NCBI RefSeq assembly: GCF_030811835.1
Contig: NZ_JAUSRO010000009.1
Location: 124,001-188,000 of the forward strand
Origin: Variovorax ginsengisoli
GTDB taxonomy: Bacteria > Pseudomonadota > Gammaproteobacteria > Burkholderiales > Burkholderiaceae_C
Reading direction: 5' to 3'
Length of the DNA stretch: 64,000 bases
Under the pieces are notes generated by a model. That model was not told the origin of the DNA, did no database searches, and saw only the letters and a list, made by a program, of their open reading frames with translations. Position numbers and translations under genes: made by a program. Positions 35,188 to 44,312 of the stretch are shown here, in pieces (positions within the stretch are counted from its first letter, which is position 1; every line of letters begins with the position of its first letter).

Positions 35188-35837
35188 CGGCGGTGAACGT
35201 GGACGCGAACCTGGTGTCCCAGTGGCTCCAACTGCGTGACCGCCTGATGGCCAAGCAGCTGCTGCAAGGGTCGACAGCAGCGCTTTCGTTGCGCATTCCT
35301 GGAACCGACGCCATGTGGTTTGGAGCGGCGCACGCGGAAACGCCGCAACGCAGAAGCTGGCGTGCCTTGAAGGCAGATTCTTCCCAGGCGCAGCTCCACG
35401 CGCATGTCCTGGGGGCGCGCGACGACGTTTGCGCCGTGGCCTCCGGAGGTGGAACATTCGCGAGGGGGCTGGCCGATTTCGGTGGCGCCATGCCGGGTGT
35501 GTTTGACGAACAGGTGCGCCACCTCGGGCGCATGGTGCCGGTGCCATCGCGCATGGCGGTCGACAGGGCCTTGAGTCTGGGTGGCAACGCACTGCTGGTG
35601 CAGGGGCAGCCCATCGTGCTGGGCATGACCGGTGCTAGGCTGGCCCTCAATGCGGAGTTGTTCGAAAAGTGCGCCAAGGCCTATCTGCTCGCCGTCGCAG
35701 CCACTGCCAACGGTCAGGTTCGCTCCTTGCCCTGGGTGGTGCGGTATGTGGCCAACCGTCGTCTCATGAAAGACGAGCACCGCGCCTGTCTGCGGGTTCG
35801 CCAGGGCCTCTTGCCCGAGGAGAGCAAGGGGTACTGA
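35184..35837 (+). CDS. Aldolase-like protein lacking all metal ligands
   Basis: A 217-residue paralogue of the class II aldolase two genes upstream. The length is the same and local alignment is good (SSQAQLHAHVL against SVEASLHAGVL; DDVCAVASGGGTFARGL against EMGCSIHTHQPVASAL; NALLVQGQPIVLG against NAYLMHNHGILCC). The four zinc ligands are replaced: Glu by Gln, His by Ala and Gly, His by Gln. It therefore cannot be a zinc aldolase. Possible roles are partner subunit of the active aldolase, a metal-free lyase or a binding protein. Translationally coupled to the aminotransferase. Confidence 0.72.
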   Translation: MTAVNVDANLVSQWLQLRDRLMAKQLLQGSTAALSLRIPGTDAMWFGAAHAETPQRRSWRALKADSSQAQLHAHVLGARDDVCAVASGGGTFARGLADFGGAMPGVFDEQVRHLGRMVPVPSRMAVDRALSLGGNALLVQGQPIVLGMTGARLALNAELFEKCAKAYLLAVAATANGQVRSLPWVVRYVANRRLMKDEHRACLRVRQGLLPEESKGY

Positions 35838-35907
35838 CGACATTGCCGTGCGCCGTGGGGTGAGGGCGGCTGATGAACGGCTTGCGCCGGGAACCGAAGG
35901 AGTGAAC

Positions 35908-36696
35908 ATGGAATACAAGGACAAAGTGGTGATGATCGTCGGCGCCTCGTCTGGCATCGGTCGCACGCTCGCGCTGCGTCTGGCAGGCAGGGGTGCCCAA
36001 GTGGTGGCCATGGCCCGGCGAGAAGACAAGTTGAAGCATTTGCGCGACCAGATCACTGCACAGGGAGGGTGTTGCAGCATTCAGGCTGCAGACGCACAAG
36101 ACCCTGCCGCCGCCCTGCGTGCGGTGCACGGCGTGGTGGCCGAGCACGGTCGCATCGACTTGTTGATACTCAACGCTGGGGGCGCTCCGGCCATCGACAT
36201 GCGCTGCATGGACGCCACCGACGTTCTCGCGTACATGCGTTCGAACTACGACGTCGCGGTGAACGTGCTCTTTCCGGTTTTGAACGTCATGCGCGGGCAG
36301 CGCAGCGGCGTGGTGGCCGTGACTAACTCGCTGGCCGGCCTGCTGGGCGTGCCGTTGCAGGGCCCTTACAGCGCTGCCAAAGGCGCCCTCAAACTGTTGA
36401 TCGATACGTGCCGCGTGGAGTTTGCAGAGTTCGGCATCCGTTTTGTCTCCGTCTATCCGGGATTCATCTCCACCCAAGCCACTGCGGGCGATGGCATGCC
36501 GGCCCCTTTGCAGATGTCGGAAGACCGTGCAGTCGATCACCTTCTTCGGGCGCTTCGAGGACGGTACATGGACTATGCATTCCCGTGGCCGATGGCCGCG
36601 CTTGTCCGGCTGGCCAATATGTTGCCGAAGCGCCTGGTTGTGCGCATCCTGCGTCGCGATGTCCCCAAGCTGAGCAGCGAGCCGCAATCATGGTGA
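35908..36696 (+). CDS. Short-chain dehydrogenase/reductase
   Basis: A 262-residue classical SDR with VGASSGIGRTLALRLAG cofactor loop, MARREDK (favouring NADP), NAGG, and the Ser/Tyr-x3-Lys active site (TNSLAGLLG; YSAAKGAL). The hydrophobic C-terminal part (FPWPMAALVRLANMLPKRLVVRIL) suggests membrane association, as in DHRS7-like enzymes. GAAGGAG precedes ATG 35908. Overlaps the ALDH gene by seven bases. Confidence 0.9.
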   Translation: MEYKDKVVMIVGASSGIGRTLALRLAGRGAQVVAMARREDKLKHLRDQITAQGGCCSIQAADAQDPAAALRAVHGVVAEHGRIDLLILNAGGAPAIDMRCMDATDVLAYMRSNYDVAVNVLFPVLNVMRGQRSGVVAVTNSLAGLLGVPLQGPYSAAKGALKLLIDTCRVEFAEFGIRFVSVYPGFISTQATAGDGMPAPLQMSEDRAVDHLLRALRGRYMDYAFPWPMAALVRLANMLPKRLVVRILRRDVPKLSSEPQSW

Positions 36697-38129
36697 ACGA
36701 AGCGCAGGAGCCGGACGGCGCGACCCTTGGCGCCCTGTTCGATGCGCAGACCGCGACAGCGCTGGCGCTGCGCAACTCGACGGTATCCCAGCGCCGCGAA
36801 AAGTTGCGCCGGCTCAGCCATGCCGTGCTTGCGCGCAGAGAGAGCTGGTACGCTGCCTTTCACGCCGACTTGGGAAAGCCCCGGATCGAGGTGGAACTGA
36901 CCGAATTGCTCCCGGTACTGGACGAGGCGAGCCATGCCATGGGCCATCTCAAGCGATGGATGCGGCTGCATCGCGTCGGCCCCACGCTGACCACGCTGGG
37001 GACCCGCGCGCGCGTACAGTACCAACCACGCGGACGCTGCCTGATCATCGGGCCCTGGAACTACCCGCTGAACACGGTGCTCGCGCCTCTGGTGTCGGCG
37101 GTGGCCGCGGGAAACACGGCAATCATCAAGCCGTCTGAATTCACGCCCCACGTCAACGCACTTCTTGCGGAGGTGGTTGCAGAGGTGTTTGACCCGGCGG
37201 AAGTCACTCTGGTGCAAGGCGCCGCGAAGACGTCCGAACGTCTGTTGGCATTGCCTTTCGACCACATCTTCTTCACCGGTTCCCCCGGCGTCGGGAAGAT
37301 CGTGATGGCCGCCGCCGCCCGCCACCTGACGTCAGTGACGCTCGAACTCGGCGGCAAGTCCCCGGCGATCGTCGATGCCAGCGCAGACGTCGAAGCCGCG
37401 GTGCGCATGCTTGCCTGGGGAAAACTCACGAACGCCGGGCAAACCTGCGTTGCACCCGACCACGTGTACGTTCATCGCAGCGTGGAAGCGCGTTTCGTCG
37501 AATGCTGGCGCCGCGTCGTGGCCGAGCGATACGGACGAAATCCGCCCGCGGTGGCACACAGCGCCGACCTGGGCCGCATGGTGACCGTTCGCCACGCCGA
37601 ACGCGTGGCAGGGCTGATCGAAGACGCAGTCGCCAAAGGGGCGACACGGCTCGACGGCGGAGAGCACAACACCGAGGCGCGTTATGTCGCCCCCACGCTG
37701 CTGGGCAACATCTCAGGCGATGCTCGCATCGAGTCGGAAGAAATCTTCGGTCCTGTGCTGCCACTGCATGTCTTCGACCGTGTGGACGATGTGGTGGTGC
37801 GCATCAATGCGGCCCCCAAACCCCTGGCGTTGTATCTCTTCGCGCGAAACCCGAAGTTCGTGACGCAGTTGCAGACGCAAACCAGTTCCGGCAGCCTTGG
37901 GGTGAACCTGTGCATTCAGCAGTACGCGCATGCCAAGCTGCCCTTCGGAGGTGTCCACCATTCCGGGATGGGCAATTCGCACGGCTTCTATGGCTTTCGC
38001 GCGTTCTCCCACGAAAGAGCCTGCCTGTACAACGGTCCTTTCAATGGACTTCGCCTGTTCTTCCCTCCCTACTCAAAAGGCAAGAACAGCCTTGCGCGAC
38101 GCCTTGTTTCGCTGATCGCGAGAACATGA
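36690..38129 (+). CDS. Aldehyde dehydrogenase, ALDH3-like
   Basis: A 479-residue NAD(P) aldehyde dehydrogenase with the IGPWNYPLN and GNTAIIKPSE cofactor segments, catalytic Glu in LELGGKSP and catalytic Cys in NAGQTCVAPD. The C-terminal extension (LRLFFPPYSKGKNSLARRLVSLI) is typical of ALDH3/coniferyl-aldehyde dehydrogenases, which can attach to membranes. Last gene of the operon; it should oxidise an aldehyde formed by the aldolase or the SDR. Confidence 0.9.
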   Translation: MVNEAQEPDGATLGALFDAQTATALALRNSTVSQRREKLRRLSHAVLARRESWYAAFHADLGKPRIEVELTELLPVLDEASHAMGHLKRWMRLHRVGPTLTTLGTRARVQYQPRGRCLIIGPWNYPLNTVLAPLVSAVAAGNTAIIKPSEFTPHVNALLAEVVAEVFDPAEVTLVQGAAKTSERLLALPFDHIFFTGSPGVGKIVMAAAARHLTSVTLELGGKSPAIVDASADVEAAVRMLAWGKLTNAGQTCVAPDHVYVHRSVEARFVECWRRVVAERYGRNPPAVAHSADLGRMVTVRHAERVAGLIEDAVAKGATRLDGGEHNTEARYVAPTLLGNISGDARIESEEIFGPVLPLHVFDRVDDVVVRINAAPKPLALYLFARNPKFVTQLQTQTSSGSLGVNLCIQQYAHAKLPFGGVHHSGMGNSHGFYGFRAFSHERACLYNGPFNGLRLFFPPYSKGKNSLARRLVSLIART

Positions 38130-38133
38130 GCAT

Positions 38134-38163
38134 GGGGTCGATGAGGCTTTTTACCTCGACCCC
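38134..38163 (+). terminator. Hairpin after the kinase/aldolase operon
   Basis: A stem with arms GGGGTCGA and TCGACCCC lies five bases past the ALDH stop, with two further G-C pairs possible across a bulge. There is no U-tract after it, so it may be a processing or attenuation hairpin rather than a full intrinsic terminator. The rest of 38164-38378 shows no gene. Confidence 0.4.
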
Positions 38164-38378
38164 GACATCTTGCTCGGTCTTCGTACGGCCTTTCTAGGCG
38201 TCATCCTCGACGCCCCTTCTTTCCTGCTCCCGACCCATTCCGCAGACTGCGGGATCGGCATGCCCCTCCATGCCGACCGCTCCCGAATCACAATGAGACC
38301 GATTCGCGGAAAATAGGGTTAACACCAGTACCTGCCATGATGCGCAGGAACCGAGCGAAGAAACTGACGGAAGAGGAA

Positions 38379-39431
38379 ATGAAGAACAAGTGGGCGGGGC
38401 GAATGGCCACATGTTGGATGCTTCGGCGGCTGTGGCCGATGGCGATCGCATCTGTGTTCTTGGTCTCGGCAAGCGCAGCGGGTTGGTGGCCGGGAAACGA
38501 ACCCATCAAGTTGCTGGTCGGTAGCTCCCCAGGGGATGAGACCGACAATCTGGCACGTGCGCTGGCCGACCAGATGAGCCGGCGGCTGCGTCATCCCGTG
38601 GTCGTGGAGAACGTCGTCGGGGCCAATGGTGTCCAGGCCGCACAGAAGGTGCTTGCAGCCGAACCCGATGGCCAGACCCTTCTCTTTGGCGGTACGAGCG
38701 ACATGGTGGCGGCGCCATTGAGCGGGCCTCAAGCAGGCTATCAGCCAGGCGATTTCACCCCGATCGCCAAAATCAGCAGCGCACCCCTGGTGCTGGTTGC
38801 CCGCCCCCGATTGTGGGGCCGGGCCTTCAACGAGGCGATGGCCACGGCGAAAACTCGTCCTCAGACCTTGACCATTGGCGCGACCTACGAGCGTTCGTTG
38901 CCGTCCCTGGCTGCATCGGCCTTCCTGCGTGCCACTGGTGTGGAAATGACGCTGATGCCCTACCGTGGGAGCCATTCCCTGTTGGAAGATCTGTCGTGCG
39001 GCCGGGTCGATTTGGCGGTGCTCACTTTGCCGGAAGTCCTGCGGCATGCGCGAGCCGGCAAGGTCCATGTGGTCGGCGTGATGGCACCGGACCGTCTGGC
39101 CGTAGCGCCCGAATTCCCTACGCTGTCGGAAACCTATCCGAAATGGGGCGTCTCGATGAAGGCCTGGCTGGGGCTCGCAGGCCCGCCGGGGTTGCCGAAG
39201 TCCGTCGTTGCTCGAATCAACCAGGTTGCCAACGAAGTCCTGAGCGATCCCGAGTTTCAGGCAGCAAGGCGCGAGGAGGGCAGCACGCTGGAGACGCCTA
39301 TGAGCAGCACGGATTTTGGCCAGTTCATCGAGAGCGAAGTGTTGTCCTATGGAGACATCTACACCGTCGTCTCCCGCAGTGCGAGGCGTTCTCCGCGACC
39401 TCGAAGATGCGAGTGCGGCTTCAGGTATTGA
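38379..39431 (+). CDS. Bug-family tripartite tricarboxylate receptor
   Basis: A 350-residue periplasmic binding protein with an atypical long N-terminus ending in a hydrophobic signal (MAIASVFLVSASAAG). Bug features include IKLLVGSSPGDETDNLARALA, VVENVVGANGVQAA and LAGPPGLPKSVVARIN. The usual PGG loop reads VVGANG. The start is uncertain: ATG 38337, 38379 or 38402. No permease partner lies nearby. It stands between two operons and its ligand is unknown. Confidence 0.82.
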   Translation: MKNKWAGRMATCWMLRRLWPMAIASVFLVSASAAGWWPGNEPIKLLVGSSPGDETDNLARALADQMSRRLRHPVVVENVVGANGVQAAQKVLAAEPDGQTLLFGGTSDMVAAPLSGPQAGYQPGDFTPIAKISSAPLVLVARPRLWGRAFNEAMATAKTRPQTLTIGATYERSLPSLAASAFLRATGVEMTLMPYRGSHSLLEDLSCGRVDLAVLTLPEVLRHARAGKVHVVGVMAPDRLAVAPEFPTLSETYPKWGVSMKAWLGLAGPPGLPKSVVARINQVANEVLSDPEFQAARREEGSTLETPMSSTDFGQFIESEVLSYGDIYTVVSRSARRSPRPRRCECGFRY

Positions 39432-39487
39432 CGTGTCGCAGGGGATGGACTGGCCGTCGCCCCGATCAACGACCGTCCGTGGGCCGC

Positions 39488-40330
39488 TCAGGGGAGCAAC
39501 TCGAACTTGAGCTCTGAAAGCGGCGTGACCTTCTCATCGCGCGTCAGCTTGTACTCCGTGTTCGGACCGAGCCATTTGGCCCACAGCCGGTCGATCTCGC
39601 CTGCCTTGTCGAGCGCGACCAGCGCGGCGTTGACCTTGGCCAGCAGCACCGGTTCGTCCTTCTTCATGCCGATGCCGATCGGCTGCAGCACCATCGGGTC
39701 CTTGATCATCTTGAGCGCCACGCCCTCGGTCTTCGACTGATTCACCAGCTTGGTGATGGTCATGGTGTTGGCCACCATGCCGACCGACTTGTTCTGCTGC
39801 ACCGCCATGTAGGCCGAGCCTGTGTCCTGGAAGGTGACGGGATCGGAGCCGTTCATCTTGATCGACAGCTCCGAGGTCGAGCCCTTGGTCGAGCTCAGGC
39901 GCTTGCCCTTGAAATCGGCCTTCGTCGTTCCAGGGTCCGACGCCTTCACTGCCAGCATTTCCTTGGCGACGTAATACGGATCGGAGAACTGTATTTGCTC
40001 GCCGCGGCTCTTGGTGTAGGCCAGGTTGGCGACCGTCACGTCGACACGGCCGAGCTTGACCTCGGGCACACGGGCCTCGACCGAAAGCGGGGTGATCTTC
40101 GGTGCCAGGCCCAGTTCCTTGGCCAGCGCGCCGCACAGGTCCACGTCGAAGCCGACCATCTCGCGGGTTTTCGGGTCGGGTGCAGCGAAGGGCGGCACGT
40201 CGGCGAAGGTGCCGCATTTGAGTTCCTTGCGCTGGCTCATGTCCTGCCACTGGTCGGCATGGGCGCACACGGAAAGAGCGATCAGGCCGGCGAGGGCCGT
40301 CCAGCGGGGCAGAGGGATCTTGGCGGACAT
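39488..40330 (-). CDS. Amino-acid ABC transporter substrate-binding protein
   Basis: A 280-residue family-3 periplasmic binding protein with a signal peptide ending CAHA. Seen are KCGTFADVPPFAAPDPKTREMVGFDVDLCGALAKELG, the binding-site Arg of EARVPEVKLGRVD, and TKSRGEQIQFSDPYY. It binds a polar or cyclic amino acid. Last gene of a unit with two permeases, an ATPase and an SDR. Confidence 0.92.
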   Translation of the reverse strand: MSAKIPLPRWTALAGLIALSVCAHADQWQDMSQRKELKCGTFADVPPFAAPDPKTREMVGFDVDLCGALAKELGLAPKITPLSVEARVPEVKLGRVDVTVANLAYTKSRGEQIQFSDPYYVAKEMLAVKASDPGTTKADFKGKRLSSTKGSTSELSIKMNGSDPVTFQDTGSAYMAVQQNKSVGMVANTMTITKLVNQSKTEGVALKMIKDPMVLQPIGIGMKKDEPVLLAKVNAALVALDKAGEIDRLWAKWLGPNTEYKLTRDEKVTPLSELKFELLP

Positions 40331-40370
40331 GGAAACTCCTGAGGGTGAATAGGAAGAAAACGGGTCGAAC

Positions 40371-41105
40371 TCAATGGGAGCGCAGGTCCGAGAGGAAGCG
40401 CTGCGTGCGCGGATGCTGGGGGCTGCGGAAGAAGGTCTCCGGCTCGGCCTTCTCGAGGATCTGGCCGGCGTCCATGAACCAAACGCGGTCGGCCACGTCG
40501 CGTGCGAAGTTCATCTCATGCGTCACGCACATCATGGTCATGCCGTCGTTGGCCAGGCCACGCATCACGGCCAGCACCTCGCCGACCATCTCGGGGTCGA
40601 GCGCGCTGGTCGGCTCGTCGAACAGCATGGCCGGCGGCTCCATCGCCAGTGCGCGCGCGATCGCCACCCGCTGCTGCTGGCCGCCCGAGAGCTGCGCCGG
40701 AAAGGCGCTCGCCTTGTGCGGCAAGCCCACGCGTTCGAGCAGCGCCATCGCGCGCTCCTTCGCGTCGCTGCGTTTGACGCCGAGCACGCGCAGCGGCGAC
40801 AGCACGATGTTGTCGAGAACCGAGAGGTGCGGAAACAGGTTGAAGCTCTGGAACACGAAGCCGATGCGGCTGCGCAGCCGGTTGAGCTCGACGCTGCTCA
40901 TCGGCGCGTGGATGTCGTGGCCGTTGAAGAGCAGCTGGCCTGACTGGATTTCCTCCAGCCGGTTCACGGTGCGGATCAACGTCGACTTGCCCGAGCCCGA
41001 GGGGCCGCAGACCACGACGACCTCACCCTTCTTCACTTCGGCGCTGACGCTGGTCAGCGCCTGGTAGTCGCCGTACCACTTGTTGATGTCGTTGAACAGG
41101 ATCAT
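40371..41105 (-). CDS. Amino-acid ABC transporter ATP-binding protein
   Basis: A 244-residue GlnQ-type ATPase with Walker A (GPSGSGKST), Q-loop ([12 protein letters not shown]), signature (LSGGQQQR), Walker B ([14 protein letters not shown]) and H-loop (MMCVTHE). It powers the two adjacent permeases. It lies 10 bp after the second permease. Confidence 0.96.
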   Translation of the reverse strand: MILFNDINKWYGDYQALTSVSAEVKKGEVVVVCGPSGSGKSTLIRTVNRLEEIQSGQLLFNGHDIHAPMSSVELNRLRSRIGFVFQSFNLFPHLSVLDNIVLSPLRVLGVKRSDAKERAMALLERVGLPHKASAFPAQLSGGQQQRVAIARALAMEPPAMLFDEPTSALDPEMVGEVLAVMRGLANDGMTMMCVTHEMNFARDVADRVWFMDAGQILEKAEPETFFRSPQHPRTQRFLSDLRSH

Positions 41106-41115
41106 GGGGTGTGCC

Positions 41116-41868
41116 TCAATGCTCGGCGGCGAGCGTCACGTTGCTGGCGGCCGCGGTGGTGGGGCCGCCGGCGGCACCGCGCCGGCGGCGCGCAACGCGG
41201 CGTTCCAGCCAGTGGGCGAGCTCGGTCAGGCTGAAGCAGACGACGTAGTAGGTGGCCGCCAGGATGAAGAAGACCTGAAACGGCTTGGTCAGCAACTGGT
41301 TGTTGATCTGGTTGGCCGCGAAGGTGAGTTCCGGCACGTTGATCACGTAGCCCAGCGTCGTCTCCTGGATGGTCGCGACGAACTGACTCAGCATGCTTGG
41401 CAGCATGTTGTAGAGCGCCTGCGGCAGGATGATGTGGCGCATTGCACCCAGGTGGCTGTGGCCCAGCGCGCGGGCGGCTTCCATCTGGCCGCGTGGCAGC
41501 GCCTGGATGCCGGCGCGTACCACCTCCGACAGGTAGGCCGCCTCGTAAAGTACCAGCGTGCACAGCATGGTGACCAGACCCGACACGTTGTGGCCGATCA
41601 GCAGCGGCAACAGGAAGTAGACCCACAGGATGATCATGAGCAGCGGCACACCACGCGTCACGTAGACCAGCACCGTCACCGGCCAGCGCAGCACGGCCCA
41701 GGGTGACAGCCGCGCCAGCGCCAACAGCACGCTGAGCGGAAAGGCCAGCACGATGCCGAGCACCGACACGATCAGCGTGCAGGCGATGCCGCCCAGCGGC
41801 CCATTGGGGTACTGGCCGATCAGCAGCAGCAGCCAGTTGTCGCGCAGGATGTGAAGGATGTCGAGCAT
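41116..41868 (-). CDS. Amino-acid ABC transporter permease, subunit 2
   Basis: A 250-residue HisM/GlnP-type membrane subunit with five hydrophobic spans and the EAA loop ([25 protein letters not shown]). The C-terminus carries a basic/Ala tail. It pairs with the permease encoded three bases upstream. Confidence 0.94.
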   Translation of the reverse strand: MLDILHILRDNWLLLLIGQYPNGPLGGIACTLIVSVLGIVLAFPLSVLLALARLSPWAVLRWPVTVLVYVTRGVPLLMIILWVYFLLPLLIGHNVSGLVTMLCTLVLYEAAYLSEVVRAGIQALPRGQMEAARALGHSHLGAMRHIILPQALYNMLPSMLSQFVATIQETTLGYVINVPELTFAANQINNQLLTKPFQVFFILAATYYVVCFSLTELAHWLERRVARRRRGAAGGPTTAAASNVTLAAEH

Positions 41869-41871
41869 GGC

Positions 41872-42573
41872 TTACCTCGCGATCGCAATGCTGTAGCGCT
41901 TGCCGACCCAGGCACCGCAGCCCATGAGTAGCAGCGAGAAGCCGAGGTAGAGCACGGTGGCGATCAGGTAGGACTCGAAGGTGCGGAAGCTCTGGCTCTC
42001 GACCTCGCGCACCGTGTAAGTCAGCTCCGCCACGCCGATGGCCATGGCCAGGCTGCTGTTCTTGAAGAGAGAGACCGTGTGGTTGACCAGCGCCGGCACC
42101 GCATTGCGTACCGCCTGCGGCAGGATCACGTGGCGCATCGAGCCGACGTAGCTGTGGCCGAGGGCGCGGGCCGCCTCGGTCTGGCCGGCAGGGATCGAGC
42201 GCATGCCCGAGCGCATGTCCTCGCAGAAGAAGGCTGCCTGGCACAGGCCCAGCGAGAGCACCGCGAACACGGCCTCGCCGTGGTGTTCCGACAGCCAGCC
42301 CTGCAGGCCTTCGGGCAGCAGGTTGCCGATACCGAAGTACCACAGCATCAGCTGCACCAATGTCGGCACGTTGCGGTGGTAAGACACGTAGGCTGCCACG
42401 AAGCGCTCGGCGACCGGGCGTGCCGTCAGGCGGATGGTCAGCAGCAGCAGCGCGAGCGCCATCGCTAGCAACCAGGCGGCGGCGGCCACGGCCAGCGTCA
42501 TCTGGATGCCCTTGAGCAGCATGGCGCTGAACTCGGGCTTGAGCAGGACGGCCAAGAGGTCGAAGTCTTTCAT
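41872..42573 (-). CDS. Amino-acid ABC transporter permease, subunit 1
   Basis: A 233-residue HisQ-type subunit with EAA loop [28 protein letters not shown] 42573 was chosen because the protein then begins with the short MKDFDLLAVLLKPEF amphipathic lead typical of the family; the frame is open much further upstream without homology. It follows the SDR gene by 32 bp. Confidence 0.92.
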   Translation of the reverse strand: MKDFDLLAVLLKPEFSAMLLKGIQMTLAVAAAAWLLAMALALLLLTIRLTARPVAERFVAAYVSYHRNVPTLVQLMLWYFGIGNLLPEGLQGWLSEHHGEAVFAVLSLGLCQAAFFCEDMRSGMRSIPAGQTEAARALGHSYVGSMRHVILPQAVRNAVPALVNHTVSLFKNSSLAMAIGVAELTYTVREVESQSFRTFESYLIATVLYLGFSLLLMGCGAWVGKRYSIAIAR

Positions 42574-42605
42574 GCGCTGCGTCGGGGTCGAGGTCGTCCG
42601 GCCCG

Positions 42606-43358
42606 TCAGGCCTGTGGCGCTTCGGGGCGCGCGGTCGACAGGCCACCGGGCACCTGCAATGTCGGCATGATTTCCATCAGACCGACATTGACGGCGATCG
42701 GCGCCGCGATGGCGAAGGCGATCGCATCGGCGATGTCGTTCGCCTGCGGCAGTTCGAAGCCCTCGATGAAGCGCTGGCGGATCTCTTCGGAATCGCCGTG
42801 CACGTGGGCGAAGATGTCGGTCGCCACGCGGCCCGGGCAGATCTCGGTCACGCGCACGCGCTTGCCGAAGACGTCGATGCGCAACTGGCGCGAGAGCATG
42901 TGGACCGCCGACTTGGTCGCGTGGTAGGTGGTGTTGCCGCCGAAGTGGTAGTGGCCGGCGATCGAACTGATGTTCACCACGTGGCCGCGGTCGCGTGCCA
43001 CCATGCCCGGCACCACCAGGCGCACCAGGTGCAGCACGGCGCGCAGGTTCACGTCGACCAGCGCATCGATGCCTGCGGCATCGGCCTTGAGGATGGAGCC
43101 GGGACGGTCGACGCCGGCATTGTTCACCAACACGTCGAAGGGTACTTCCTGCGCGAGTCGGGTGATGCCTTCGAGGTCGGTCACATCCATCGCATGCGGG
43201 ATGCAGCCGGTGCGTGCGGCCAGCGCATCGAGGCCGGCGGCGCTGCGCGCCAACGCATGCACCTGCAGGCCTTCGCGGCACAGGCGCTCGACCGTGGCAG
43301 CGCCGATGCCGGAGGAGGCACCGGTCACGAGGGCGGTCTTGTAGTCGGAGAAAGGCAT
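42606..43358 (-). CDS. Short-chain dehydrogenase (YdfG-like serine/3-hydroxy acid type)
   Basis: A 250-residue SDR with TALVTGASSGIGAATVERL, DVTDLEGI, VNNAGVDRPG, the Ser-Tyr-Lys triad (ISSIAGHYHFGGNTTYHATKSAV) and the CPGRVATDIF C-terminal loop. It resembles YdfG-type NADP enzymes acting on serine, threonine or 3-hydroxypropionate. First gene of the ABC-transporter unit and 72 bp downstream of a LysR-type operator. Confidence 0.9.
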   Translation of the reverse strand: MPFSDYKTALVTGASSGIGAATVERLCREGLQVHALARSAAGLDALAARTGCIPHAMDVTDLEGITRLAQEVPFDVLVNNAGVDRPGSILKADAAGIDALVDVNLRAVLHLVRLVVPGMVARDRGHVVNISSIAGHYHFGGNTTYHATKSAVHMLSRQLRIDVFGKRVRVTEICPGRVATDIFAHVHGDSEEIRQRFIEGFELPQANDIADAIAFAIAAPIAVNVGLMEIMPTLQVPGGLSTARPEAPQA

Positions 43359-43429
43359 GGTCGGGTCCTGGAGAAAGCCGGGCGTCTGGCGCCTGTGTGA
43401 ATGGATTCTGTCGAGCCGCCCTGGGGAGC

Positions 43430-43473
43430 GCCAAGACGGATTGGCTGTGTGGCGATAAGGGCGACTTATGCCT
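43430..43473 (-). promoter_or_regulatory. LysR-type regulatory element, copy 1
   Basis: Forty-four bases, about 38 of them identical to 48246-48289. The core is ATAAG-N5-CTTAT (43455-43469), a T-N11-A LysR box. Next to it is a conserved block reading GCCAAGACGGA then TGGCTGTG on the plus strand. It is placed upstream of the SDR/ABC-transporter unit. Confidence 0.75.
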
Positions 43474-43524
43474 CGTTCCGTGCGCACCAGCGCTGTGCCT
43501 GGTGCGCTGCGATGGTCCGTGTGT

Positions 43525-44292
43525 TCATGCGAGCTGCCTCGACAGCGGCACCACGCGTGCCGAACTCGCCAGGATCGCTGCACGCACCGTGCGCGCCAGT
43601 TCAAGCGCGCCGGGCGTATCGCCGTGCAGCAGGATGGAGTTCACGCGCATCTGCAGCCTGCGGCCGCTGTAGCTGGTCACCGTGCCGTCCTCCAGCAATT
43701 GCCGCACACGTCCCAGCACCCGGGCCTTGTCGTGGATCACCGCGTCGGGCAGCTTGCGCGGCACCAACAGTCCGTCATCGCCGCAGGCGCGGTCGGCCAG
43801 GAAAGTGATGCCGGTGCGCAGTCTGTGTTTCGTCGCGGCACCCTCGATGGCCCGGCTGGCCGAGGTGCTGACGATCAGTGTCGGATCGAAGGCGGCAACC
43901 GCAGCCACCAGCGGCTCGGCCAGCGCGGCATCGGCCGCTGCCATGTTGCCCAGCGCGCCGTGGAAGCTCATGTGCGTCATGCGATGGCCCGCGGCATGCG
44001 CCAAGCCAGCCAGCGCGCCGAGCTGGTAGACCACGTGGGCCGCGAGTTCCTGCACGTCGATCTGCATGGGACGGCGGCCGAAGCCCTGCAGATCGGGAAA
44101 GCCGACATGCGCGCCGATGTCCACACCCCGCGCCAGCGCCTGCCGCACGGTGCGGTCCATGATGACCGGGTCGCCGGCGTGAAAGCCGCAGGCCACGTTG
44201 GCCGACGAGAGCACGTCGAGCAAGGCCTCGTCCTCGCCCATGCGCCAGGGGCCGAAGCCTTCGCCGAGGTCCGCGTTGAGATCGATGTCCAT
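43525..44292 (-). CDS. pxpA: 5-oxoprolinase subunit A (LamB/YcsF family)
   Basis: A 255-residue protein of the polysaccharide-deacetylase-like fold with the family start MDIDLNADLGEGFGPWRMG and the ANVACGFHAGDP, GAHVGFPD and HRMTHMSFHGALGN motifs. Together with PxpB and PxpC it opens 5-oxoproline with ATP; related clusters may act on other lactams. AAGGA precedes ATG 44292. It is the last gene of the biotin-carboxylase cluster. Confidence 0.92.
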   Translation of the reverse strand: MDIDLNADLGEGFGPWRMGEDEALLDVLSSANVACGFHAGDPVIMDRTVRQALARGVDIGAHVGFPDLQGFGRRPMQIDVQELAAHVVYQLGALAGLAHAAGHRMTHMSFHGALGNMAAADAALAEPLVAAVAAFDPTLIVSTSASRAIEGAATKHRLRTGITFLADRACGDDGLLVPRKLPDAVIHDKARVLGRVRQLLEDGTVTSYSGRRLQMRVNSILLHGDTPGALELARTVRAAILASSARVVPLSRQLA

Positions 44293-44312
44293 GTCGGGAG
44301 TCCTTGGCGTGG

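Noticed and set aside
31663..35592. A 1309-codon open frame on the minus strand across the kinase, aldolase and aminotransferase genes
   Set aside because: It is antisense to three clear enzymes, has Arg/His/Gln-rich content without domains, and comes from high-GC codon bias.
38164..38378. Possible small gene between the ALDH and Bug genes
   Set aside because: No frame with a ribosome site, signal sequence or convincing codon use. It was left as an intergenic region.
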